The position numbers and the translations under genes are program-made. The notes beneath the pieces were generated by a model. It was given only the letters and a program-made list of their open reading frames with translations, did no database searches and had not been told where the DNA came from. Positions 50,991-61,210 of a DNA stretch of 64,000 nucleotides are shown here, piece by piece (position 1 is the first letter of the stretch; the number at the start of each line of letters is the position of its first letter). The DNA is from Lucifuga dentata (Eukaryota > Chordata > Actinopteri > Ophidiiformes > Bythitidae), in NCBI GenBank assembly GCA_014773175.1, contig VXCM01006017.1:1-64000 (forward strand). Direction: 5' to 3'.

Positions 50991-52052
50991 ATACTGGATC
51001 ATATCACAGCAGGACCAGTCTTATCAGATCTCAACATGCAAACATTAGCTGCACTGTTAACTTCCTTCCCCTGTGTGTGTGTGTGTGTGTGTGTCTGTGT
51101 GTCTGTGCGTGTGTGTGCGTGCATGCGTGTTACATCCTTTTCAGAGTCAAATGTCGGCTCAAGGACAGACAGGAAAGTGACGATAGTTTTACATGATGCA
51201 GAGATTATTTAAAAGTCAGAGGTCAAGGTAAGATCAAGGGTCAAACACAGGTAAAGGTGAAAATGATGCTGTGTTTAGGGCTTGAAGAAAAGATGGGAAA
51301 TGTGAATGACTTGTTTAACTGTTTGCCTCTTCAGCACAACAAGCTTTTAAGTAGCACAGTACTCCATACAGAAGTTTATCGATTATCAGCTGATTTTAAT
51401 CAGATAGCCTGTTTCTGTTGTTGTTACTTTTAAAGATTTTGTCAAAGTTTTTCATTCATATATTATTTCCTGCTGTTTCTGTGATTTATAAAATTACAAA
51501 TCTAGAAGATGATGAATAAAAACAGAAGCATTGCTTATAAATCAATAAATGTGAATAATGAGCATTTTCACATAAAACAATATTTTTCCAACTCATTTGT
51601 GAATAATAATTTCCACTTATTTCCAAATTGTGATGTCACCAACATGCAAACAGCTGTTACGAGTTGTAAATGAAAATGAAAGATGAGCTACATGCTAACG
51701 TTCAGGTAGCTGTGGAGCCCGACTCGTCCTCGCTGCGTTTGAGTTTTTCGTGTGAGAAAGATGATTTGGAAAAAGAAAACCTACAATTATTTTGTATCGG
51801 TGGCTTCAGAATGAGCTCGAACGCTTACGAACACTTCGGAGGTGACGGTTTTAAGCGTGTAATTTATGTGATGAGAATCCTCAGCGCACAAAGCAATTAA
51901 GCAGAGTTCAAACTCGTGCGAGTCGGTGCTCACAAGTACAGTAACTCACACTTAATGGACTGAAACAGAACATGCTAATGCCGTTCTGCCCACGCTGCTG
52001 CAGCGGGTTTGTTTTCTGAGCTCACATATTCTGCTGACGGTGTGAGGCAGTG

Positions 52053-52093
<41 letters not shown>

Positions 52094-52325
52094 TGGGTTG
52101 ACTGGGTTGCTGAGGTCATTTAGTTAAAAAAAAAATAAAAAATGCTGTTTTTGTCAAGTTTCTGTTAATTTAAGAGTTAAGCTGAGTGTGTAACATGACA
52201 CATGCAAATACACACATGCATACACACCACCTTACATTCGCTCACACTTGACTCGATTTACTTGAATCCATTAAAGCTGAATTTACATAATACTGTGTCT
52301 GCTTAACTGCCTCTGCAGGGACGCA

Positions 52326-52360
<35 letters not shown>

Positions 52361-52361
52361 N

Positions 52362-52404
<43 letters not shown>

Positions 52405-53480
52405 TGTTCGTCCCTGAGGACAGACCTCACACAGCAGCGCTAATGAAGACGCTCCGTGTGGATACGAGCAGATCTGCTGTCTGACTTTTATGACATGATG
52501 CACGACACACACGTGAACCACAGGACCACCATGTGCTAAGAATGAAGAAGCATCATGATTATTTCAGCTCCAGAGTTGTGGTTACTACGGTAACGTCTGC
52601 TCAGAGCTCCTCCTCCTTTTTGTCTTGTGACCTAAAACTAACTGATGAGACTGGAATCTGGCTACATAGCTAATTAGCATCTATGACGCTAAACTTAAAC
52701 ACGCTCAAGTCCAAATCCACCACAAGCCAAGAACTCACCTCAAGCTAGCATCGCAGCTAAGCTAACACTGTTAGTTGCTGAGCTAACACTGTTCATACAT
52801 CACAACAAGTCACCGCTAAGCTAATTTCACTCCAGCCTGTCACAGGAAGTACAGCTAGCTAATGCTCCAGCTATGTTCTCTGATTCAGCATCACTTCCTG
52901 TTTGTTTTTCATCAAATCATCTGATTGGCTCTCCTCCTCGTGACTTTCTTGGTATTCACCAGGTGTTTCTGCTTCAGGTGGAGAAGCTAATTTGTTGTGT
53001 TTACATCTTTAGCTGTTAGCCTGTTAGCTTGTAGCTGAGCAGTGTTCAAACTCTCTTTTTTTAGGGGCTAATTCATCAGGCGCTGTTTGGCTACTTTCTG
53101 ACAGGCTTGTTTTGTTTCTTCTTGTAATACTTGTTAAAATTCATCAAAACACCATCACACCGCAGTCATCAATATTATAATAAATCAGGACAAAATGTTT
53201 TTATCGTGAGTGAAATGATGTAACCTGGAAGCATTTTACTCAAAATCTGCTGAAAGCTGCTTCACATGTCGTTAGCGAGCTGCTAACTTAGCTGAATGCC
53301 GTTTGTTGAAGATTTTGCAAATTCATGGTGTGAAAATTACCAAGTCAGTATGAGAATATAAAAAAAACACACTTTAATGAGAGCGATGATGATGGTGTGT
53401 GTGTGTTGCTGATCTGTTTCCATTCAGCACAACACACTTTCACTAACAACCCACATGATTAAAATCTGTTCTGTTTGTAG
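50352..53480. other. No gene seen (50352-53480, intron end)
   Basis: Contains TG/CA arrays (50957-50989, 51071-51092, 52053-52088, 52331-52402), a GCTAA-rich block (52670-53050) and AT-rich DNA. No exon apart from the coding exon that follows. Confidence 0.55.
52331..52402. repeat. CA repeat meeting TG repeat at a single N
   Basis: CA units to 52360, N at 52361, then TG units to 52402. The two sides are inverted copies, unlike the direct duplications elsewhere. This may be a false join. Confidence 0.9.
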
Positions 53481-53558
53481 GTCTGACAACAGAAGGTCTG
53501 TACCGAGTCAGCGGCAACAAGACAGACCAGGACAACATCCAGAAACAGTTTGACCAAG
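53481..53558 (+). CDS. arhgap5: ARHGAP5 coding exon 3: arginine-finger exon of RhoGAP
   Basis: This 78-base exon encodes [20 protein letters not shown] and a short tail, residues 1296-1322. The Arg in GLYRVSGN (residue 1304, codon 53504-53506) is the arginine finger that RhoGAP proteins insert into the Rho active site to speed GTP hydrolysis. The acceptor is TTTGTAG before 53481. The donor GTAACA at 53559 runs straight into a CA repeat. It enters and leaves in phase 1, so skipping it would keep the frame but remove the catalytic Arg. Confidence 0.96.

Positions 53559-53559
<1 letters not shown>

Positions 53560-53595
<36 letters not shown>
53560..53595. repeat. CA repeat at the donor of coding exon 3
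   Basis: The intron begins GTAACACACAC and continues as about 15 CA units, so the repeat overlaps the donor region itself. Confidence 0.95.
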
Positions 53596-53597
<2 letters not shown>

Positions 53598-54974
53598 GCA
53601 CAGACGCTTTCTAGCAGCAGGACCTCATAAATATATATTCTGCTAGCTGGAATGTGAAGTAGCAGCATGTGAGTAAGAGTGGATTGAAAGCTCAGGCTGC
53701 TGTTTCCCATTATTTCCACAGATTACGAGTCTAAATTATTCTCCCTGCACTTAAATCTTTCACTTTTAAGAACTCGGGTTTCCTTTGAGAACATGTTACT
53801 GATCAAACAGCAGCTTTGTGCAACGTGTGCAATAAATCCCACCTTCAGAGGAAACCGCCGGCTGCAGACGGTCGATTCCAGATCTCACCGTGAAGCAGAA
53901 GTGCTGGAAGATAAAAACCGGTGGAGTCACGCGTGACGGCTGTTTACCTGCCAAAGTGGCTGTTAGCATAAATAAAGTCATCGCAGGCAGAAATTAGCAG
54001 CTTTTTAGCAGCAGCTGTGGGTCTTTTGCAGGAGGTGATGAAGCTGTGAGAAGATTTGTTTTTTCAGTTTGTTTCATCTTTTCCTCTATTCTTTCACACT
54101 AGTTGATTCTTTTTAAACTCTGCAAATAAATCTGCTACTCTAATTTTTAAAAAAAAAAATCTATTTCCTAGTAGCGAAATGCAAATAATGGTAAATGTTA
54201 AGTTACGGTCAGTAGCAGGTATCATGAATGCACCTTTAGGGCTGCTTTGTCACACCTATGTGGTCTGATCAGAGTCGTTTGTGCGAGTCTGAACACATCA
54301 ATCATACCTGTGTGGAACAAAACAATCAGAGACCGTTAAGAGGACCAATGAGCAGAGAGAGAGTTGTCACATGACTTTAGCTGATACATTTTTAAAACTT
54401 TGATTGGATGTTTTCCTGTGTAGCGTTAAACGCAGCATGCTAACAGTTTAAACTCTGATTCAGACCAGAGCAAACGATCTGCAGATCTGAAAACATCCTG
54501 GACATCTACCTGAAAATAAACATATGTAAATTAACCAATTTTATTAATGAAGAACAGAAAATAATAAGTTCTGAATATGAAATGCTGCTGTTGGCTGTCA
54601 GAGATGAACTTTTGCCCTTGAACGCCTCGCCTGTACCTGCCAGTCTTAAACATTTGCAGTTTTCCCCACGGGTTTGGTCCTCCTGGCTTGCCGTAGGCTG
54701 TTTCTCAGCTCATGTTTTCCTGTTTTTTACTCTACACACATTTTCTAACGCCGTGCGGTTTTGTGTGTGCGGCTCAACAGAAGCGTGGAAACACCATTTC
54801 AGCCAATTAGCTCCTCTGTCAGTGAGGTGGGCGGGGCCTCCTCACAGAAACAGAAGATATTTCTGTGAAAATCAGAGGATGTAGTAAAGTCGGAGCAGAG
54901 CTGCTGTGGGAATTCATCTTCATCACTAGAGACGAAGCTGCTGATTACACAACTTTATTAACTAACACTAGGAC

Positions 54975-55202
54975 TCCTCCTCCTCTCCCCTCCTCTCCTC
55001 TCTTCTCCTCTCCTCTCTTCTCCCCTCCTCTCCTCTCTCCTCCTCTCCTCTCCTCTCTCCTCTCCCCTCCTCTCTTCTCTTCTCCTCTCCTCCCCTCCCC
55101 TCTCCTCTCCTCTCCTCCCCTCNCTCCCCTCCTCTCCTCTCTTCTCCTCTCCTCTCTTCTCCCCTCCTCTCTCCTCTCCCCTCTCCTCTCCTCCTCTCCT
55201 CT
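54975..55202. repeat. CTCCT pyrimidine tract
   Basis: Almost purine-free for about 230 bases, with N at 55123, in the intron between coding exons 3 and 4. Confidence 0.95.
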
Positions 55203-55254
55203 GTTACTTTGTCTCTACCTTCACCAAACATTTCCTGTTTTTGACTTTGTCTGC

Positions 55255-55379
55255 TTGTTTGTTTGTTTGTTTGTTTGTTTGTTTGTTTGTTTGTTTGTTT
55301 GTTTGTTTNTGACTTTGTCTGCTTGTTTGTTTGTTTGTTTGTTTGTTTGTTTGTTTGTTTGTTTGTTTGTTTGTTTGTT
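55255..55379. repeat. TTTG microsatellite
   Basis: Two arrays of TTTG on either side of N55309, each preceded by TGACTTTGTCTGC, again a duplicated assembly end. Confidence 0.95.
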
Positions 55380-55857
55380 GTTGACCACTTTTGACCAATT
55401 AAAAGTCTATTTTTCTTCTTTCTTTCCTTTTTCTCTCTCGCTCCATCATCCCTTTTCTCTGTTACCTCTCTCCATCTCTGCTTCTTTCTGTCTTTCATAT
55501 TTCATGTTTTCAGTCACTTTTTTTTTATTCCTGTCCTTCCTCTGTTTTCTCCGTTTGAGACGTTACAGATGAATTCTGTCTGAATTTAACGTGACAGCTG
55601 ACATGTCACCTTCAGGCTCCGTCCTCCTCCTCCTCCTCCTCCTCCTCCTCCTCATCAGGACTGTGGTTTTATTTATTCTTTTATCCAGCTTCCAGTCTTT
55701 TTACACAAGAAAGTAAACAGAAATAAAAGTTTATATTTAAATTCATGACTTTTGTGTTTGAAGTTGTTTTTTCTTGGATGAAAACCTGAAAACAAGCTGA
55801 AGAGATGGTTCAGGAAACGCTGCATGGCGTGACGTTTCTTCTTCTTCCTGTCTGCAG

Positions 55858-55989
55858 ATAAAGGGATCGACTTCGTAGCGATGGACGTCGCCGTGAACGC
55901 CGTTGCCGGAGCGCTGAAGGCTTTCTTTGCTGACCTGCCCGACCCGCTGATCCCCTACAGCCTGCACCCTGAGCTGGTGGAGGCCGCAA
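55858..55989 (+). CDS. arhgap5: ARHGAP5 coding exon 4: RhoGAP core helices
   Basis: The exon encodes residues 1322-1365, including [20 protein letters not shown] and [10 protein letters not shown], the conserved RhoGAP core that packs against Rho. The acceptor is CTGCAG before 55858 and the donor is GTAAGA at 55990. A CA repeat begins about seven bases into the intron. It is 132 bases, phase 1 on both sides, so skipping would be in frame and would delete core helices of the domain. Confidence 0.96.
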
Positions 55990-55995
55990 GTAAGA

Positions 55996-56001
55996 GCACA
56001 C

Positions 56002-56049
<48 letters not shown>
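55996..56049. repeat. CA repeat after the donor of coding exon 4
   Basis: Begins about seven bases into the intron (GTAAGAGCACACAC...) and runs about 50 bases. Confidence 0.95.
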
Positions 56050-56051
<2 letters not shown>

Positions 56052-56870
56052 TGCTTCATCTCACACAAAGCAACAGGATGCGTTTTTGGTTCTGTTTGAT
56101 GTCACGTTCTTTGACTTTTTTAACTCCGTGACCGTGGCAGCGGTTGAAGCGTGGTGGGAAGCGAGCAAAGCTTTAACGTGAGGAAGCCGAGGTTTGTAAC
56201 GTGTAGAGATCCTAATAACACACACTGCTCCGGTCCTTCACATTTACCGTCAGATGAAACACGTCTTACATTTTGTGTGGCGGCGTGTTTGTTATGAATC
56301 GTTTAATAAGGGAATACCGATGTAATGCCGCTTTTAAGGCAAACGCTAAAAGACACCAGTAACATTAATAAACGAGGGAATGCGGCTGCGTGATGATATT
56401 CACTCTATCGACACGTTAAATGTGTGTTTTATGATTTAGTCAGGAGTCTGAAATCATGTAATTTTCTAAAGTTTTTATCCATGAAACAGAATTTTGGGTT
56501 TAAACGTCACGTTTAAATCTGGATGATGCATCAGCACGTGACTCATTTCCTGACAGGAATCATGAATTTTTTAAAATCTTATCTTAAACTCATCATTTTT
56601 TAGTGTTATTACATCATCTAAACGCACTGCCTTGTGGGTAGACGGCGTTTTTTTCTATCAGACTGATAAACAGGAAATAAAATGGGATCAGAGCAGAAAC
56701 CTATGATATTTCTACTTAATGTGACGGCAAGGATTGATGACCTTTGACCTCTAGCAGCCATTAGAAGGTCAAACGCTGCCGTTCTCTCCTCGTTAAGGTG
56801 ATAGATGCTATAAATTAATATTTGTTTGTAAAAATGAAAGCTTCCTCAACTTCCTGCTGTTTCAGGTTGT

Positions 56871-57457
56871 TTAAAGGACCATACTGACTGTTTAGCATGT
56901 TTGAGTCTAATATATTCAGTTTTCATACATGTAACGTTACTGACAGTCATTTCCCAAAGCATACTACTGGAACGGTGAATTAAAAATGTTTTTCCTACCT
57001 TCCAGACCTCCATTGGTTTCAGTTCATTCTGCTATTAAAATCAACTTGTTGATACTGTAAACGTTCTTGGGATAGGTAATCCATCATCACCAACAAGACG
57101 TGTATTCAGGTTTTTTTAGAAGTTATGTAATTTTAGTGTTTAAGCTCAATAAAAAGCGTGGAGTGAATGTATGCCTCCACCGGGGAATATAGTCCCAAAA
57201 GAAGACCTGCGTTTATGGAAAAATTTAAAGGACCGTGACTTCATAAGGCTGTGTAACTATTAGCAGGAGAAACATGGATTTTTAAGGTGGGTGTATCACT
57301 TGAATATTTGATTTTGAAAGATTAAGAGATTTAGCAAAATATCAGGAAAGCTGAAATACGGTTTTATCCTTTGGGAAATGATTGTCAGTAACATAACATG
57401 TATGAAAACTGAATATATTAGGCTCAGACATGCAAAATAGCCGGTATGGTCCTTTAA
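56871..57457. mobile_element. TTAA-flanked TIR element, full copy, reverse orientation
   Basis: 587 bases with intact ends. It lies in the intron between coding exons 4 and 5. Confidence 0.85.
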
Positions 57458-57876
57458 TATTTCAGACGCGTTTCAGTGGAGGTGTCGCCTGCAGCAAAGT
57501 CAGAGAAGGTGAAAGATTCTCAGAGGACGAAAAGGAAAATCAGGGATTTTTCACAGACAGATCACCCTCAAACTTTTTCAGAGATTTTCACGTGATGATG
57601 TCAGAATGTTCCACTTCATGTTTCACAATTCATTTCTTCATATTTTTTCTTCCCAAATATCACTGAAACTATAAGTGGATGACAGTAATTAATTAGTTAA
57701 TTGGCAAAAAAATAATTTATGGCTCATTATAAGTCATTTATCAAGCAGAAACAGCAAACATGCTGCTTTTATCATCATTTTCAGCTAATATATGTGATCG
57801 TTTGTTTTATTTACTTGGTGAGGAAACAGTTTATATTACGCTTTAGTTCTGGAATATAAAACCAGAAGTTCAGAGT

Positions 57877-58018
57877 GTGTGTGCATGTGTGTGTGTGTGT
57901 GTGTGTGTGTGCGTAGGAGTTGATCTTGGTGCTGTTGCAGCCTTTTGTTTTCAGAGTATTTCCTTTCCCAAGAGAATGTGTGTGTGTGTGAAATGTAAAA
58001 TGCCCTCTGTGTTCTCTC

Positions 58019-58049
<31 letters not shown>

Positions 58050-58074
58050 NGTAAAATGCCCTCTGTGTTCTCTC

Positions 58075-58106
<32 letters not shown>
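57877..58106. repeat. TG repeats before coding exon 5, with assembly duplication
   Basis: TG arrays at 57881-57911, 58019-58049 and 58076-58104. The last two are duplicate ends around N58050. The final array ends two bases before the acceptor AG. Confidence 0.9.
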
Positions 58107-58107
<1 letters not shown>

Positions 58108-58108
58108 G

Positions 58109-58214
58109 AAATTGTGGACCACATGGAGCGTCTGCAGGTCTTAAGGGAGATTGTGAAGAAGTTTCACTCTGTCAACTACCAGGTCTTTAAATACATCATC
58201 ACACACCTGAACAG
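58109..58214 (+). CDS. arhgap5: ARHGAP5 coding exon 5: RhoGAP domain
   Basis: The exon encodes residues 1366-1400 plus two bases of 1401: KIVDHMERLQVLREIVKKF, then NYQVFKYIITHLNR. The acceptor is TTAG before 58109, and the position normally held by a pyrimidine tract is a TG repeat. The donor is GTAAGG at 58215, followed within two bases by a CA repeat. It enters in phase 1 and leaves in phase 2. The region before the exon contains a duplicated assembly segment around N58050, so the real distance to the repeat is uncertain. Confidence 0.95.
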
Positions 58215-58218
58215 GTAA

Positions 58219-58219
58219 G

Positions 58220-58276
<57 letters not shown>
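58219..58276. repeat. CA repeat after the donor of coding exon 5
   Basis: Follows GTAAGG directly and runs about 55 bases. Confidence 0.95.
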
Positions 58277-58282
<6 letters not shown>

Positions 58283-58341
58283 CTTTCAGCATGTGTGTTT
58301 GATTTAAATGGTCTGTGTGTGTCTGAGCCTTCAGCTGCAGC

Positions 58342-58946
58342 TTAAAGGAGCATACCGGTGGTTTTGCATGTTTGAGCCTAATAAATACACGTTATATATA
58401 TGTTGAGGTTCATGGCGTGGCGTGTGTGCGGCCCGTTACAGCTCATACCAGATTATTATTTGCACTTAAATGCTAAAATTACGTAAAAAACCTGAATACA
58501 CGTCTTGTTGGTGATGATGGATTACCTATCCCAAGAACGCTTCAAGTACCAACAAGTTGATTTTAATAGCAGAATGAACTGAAACCAATGGAGGTCTGGA
58601 AGGTAGGAAAAACATTTTTAATTCACCGTTCCAGTAGTATGCTTTGGGAAATGATTGTCAGTAACGTTACATGTATGAAAATTGAATATATGAGGCTCAA
58701 ACATGTTAAATGTGTGGTATGGTCCTTTAACATTCTACCTGTGGACGTACCTGTTAGCAGGTGAAACATTGAATTTTAAGGTGTGTTTCACCTGAACATT
58801 TGATTTTGAAGGATTAGAAGATTTAGTAAAATAACATGAAAACTAAATTAAGGTTGTATGTTTTTTGAAAATGGTCAGCAGTAATGTAACATGCAGGAAG
58901 TATTCAGTGGGCTGAAACATAAAAAATCAGAGGTATGGTCCTTTAA
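58342..58946. mobile_element. TTAA-family composite, inverted relative of 13179-13700
   Basis: A partial young copy (58342-58730) is joined at TTAA to an older half (58727-58946). The junction sequence with TTCTACCT and GGACGTACCTGTTAGCAGG is the reverse complement of that near 13370-13397. It lies between coding exons 5 and 6. Confidence 0.7.
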
Positions 58947-59178
58947 AACAGACTTCCTACAACATTGATGCTGTAAAAACAGAGAAGCTGCAGCTGCTGG
59001 ACGGTGACGGTCATGAATGGGAACATGACACGTATGAAAATTGAATGTATTAGGCCCAAACATGCAAAATGGGTGGAATGGTCCTTTAAATTAATCTATT
59101 AATAAATCATAAAACTTCCTGAATCTTTGCCTTTTTTTCACCTTTCCGTCGCGTCTGCATGACCTGGTTTTTTTTCAG

Positions 59179-59497
59179 GGTGAGTCAGCACAGCAAAACC
59201 ACGCTGATGACGGCCGATAATCTGTCCATCTGCTTCTGGCCGACGCTGATGCGTCCCGACTTTGAGAACAAGGACACGCTGTCCACCACCAAGCTGAACC
59301 AGGCCGTCGTGGAGTCCTTCATCCTGCAGAGCGACTACTTCTTCCACGGCGGCGAGGTGGCCGAGAGCTCCAGCAGCGAGGGCACGCCGCCGCCGCACTG
59401 CCACAACATGGTGGAGGCCCTGCTGCCCCTCCAGCTGCCGCCGCCCCTCCAGCCGCAGCAGATCCAGCACGCCATCCACCCCGACCCGCTCATCTAG
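59179..59497 (+). CDS. arhgap5: ARHGAP5 last coding exon: RhoGAP end and C-terminal tail
   Basis: The exon encodes residues 1401-1506 and the stop TAG at 59495-59497. It starts with RVSQHSKTTLMTADNLSICF, then WPTLMRPDFEN. In RhoGAP domains the Asn in the NLxxxFxPxL segment contacts the switch regions of Rho. A tail rich in Ser, Gly and Pro follows, ending LQLPPPLQPQQIQ and DPLI, which resembles the p190-B tail and not that of p190-A. The acceptor is TTTTTTTTCAG before 59179. Base composition is markedly GC-rich from 59210 to 59490, unlike the AT-rich introns. Confidence 0.96.
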
Positions 59498-61172
59498 CTG
59501 CCACAGCAGAGCATGCTGGGAAATGAAGTCCGGGATGGTTTTGTCCTTCGTCGCCTGGTAATTAAAAAAAAAAGTGAACGGGTGAGTTTTGATGAGACTT
59601 GCCGCCGCCGTTTATCATCGACTCACATCAGACTTTGAAGCCAACGAGCTTTGAGGTTTCCAGATCCGTCAGACTGAATCCAGGATCGGAGCGTCAAATC
59701 AGACGGATGATTTCTGAGAGACGAATGACTCCTTCGTTTGGCGCCACGCCTAATCCAACACTAATCGTTTAGTCGGGTCTGACTCCAGCTCTGAGGATTC
59801 TGGGAAAATGGGTGGGGCAGTTAAAGGTCACCTTCCTCCCCTCTCCTGATGGAATAGCACAACGGGCTCTAAGCACAGCGCCTGCTTCGGCCCCGCCCCT
59901 TACAGGCCCCACCCCTTAAAGGCCCCGCCCCTGATCCCCAGCTACTCCAGTCCACAAGAGAAGGGAAATTTTAACGTAAAGTCCTCACGACTGCAACTCA
60001 AATCTAAAACGTGTCCAAGCAGTTAGCAGTTAGCTGATTGGTTATCTGGCTGCCTGTCGTGTGATCTGATTGGTTAGCTTAAAGACGGCCTTGTTAGCTA
60101 CTACGTGATGTTTCATGGAGTCTTCCTGCAGACCTCCACATTTCAGCACACAAAAAACATTTCTTCCTCTTCCTGACCTTTGACCTCCTTTGACCTCCTC
60201 CAAAATAAAAGACTTTCATCAGGCACACGAAGGAGGGATTTATGTCCAAAAATATAAGAAATATATTTACGCTAATGAGATGTTTCTGTGGATTTAAATA
60301 AGAAAAGACTTAAATAGAGGAAAAGAAATTAACCCCAGACAACATGAACTCTGACCCCTAAAGGACGGCACACACACGATCCGTGTCAAAGGTCACACAC
60401 CCATTTTCAAGTTTGATCCGTTTATGTTTTGTTTTTGTTGAAAACTGACTTTCTTTTTCTCTTTTTTATGTTTTGTAACATCTGATTTCTACCCTGTATG
60501 TGTATGTGTGCGCGCGTGTGTGTGTGTGTGTGTGTGCTGACCTGTGATCTGAGGGAAATGGGGGATTAAGGAATAAAAAAGGAAACTCAAAATGGGACGG
60601 ATGAGGAAACGTGTCGGAGCGTCAGACTGCGATAATCAGACACGTTTAGCCTCTAAACGTAAAGCTCCGCCCCCCACGCTTCCCCCGTGATGGCACATGT
60701 ATGAGGAAACCACTACACCGCAATGCATTCTGGGTCTCTGCCGGGTTGGAGGAGGAGGCGTCTTCCACATTTGATACTTCCTTCACTTTTTGGAGGACGC
60801 TTCCTGCTTTTTGTTTCTCTTCTGTTCGTTTTTCTGTTCTTCGGTTTGTCGGAACTAAAAATAATAATTTGCATGTTTTTGCCACTTAAGTGAAAAAAGA
60901 ACTTTAAAGTTTAAAAAAAGAAGAAAGGAAAGACTTTCTGAACCTCTGCAGATCTTATCTAACGTTTTGGTTTTGGGGAAAAACGCTCTTATGGAGGCTC
61001 AGATTTCTTTTCCGTCATCAGGTTTCAGCTCTTATATCATATTTTTGGTTACATGTGGAATAGTTTTCCCTAAATAGAGGACAAAAGTATATAAATATAT
61101 ATAAATATAAATTTCTAGCGGCTGAGGCTGCTGGTAGTGAGATACTGCGGGGTACTGAAGCTATAATCATCG

Positions 61173-61210
<38 letters not shown>

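Larger units (their letters stand above)
28602..53480 (+). other. ARHGAP5 24.9-kb intron
   Basis: The intron runs from GTGAGT to TTTGTAG. It contains hAT remnants, five TTAA-family elements, microsatellites and N gaps. I looked for exon-like conserved reading frames on both strands and found none. It splits the GAP domain between its entry segment and the arginine-finger exon. Confidence 0.85.

Noticed and set aside
54865..55572. 235-codon ORF through CTCCT and TTTG repeats
   Set aside because: Low complexity, with N positions inside, and on the intronic side of coding exon 4.
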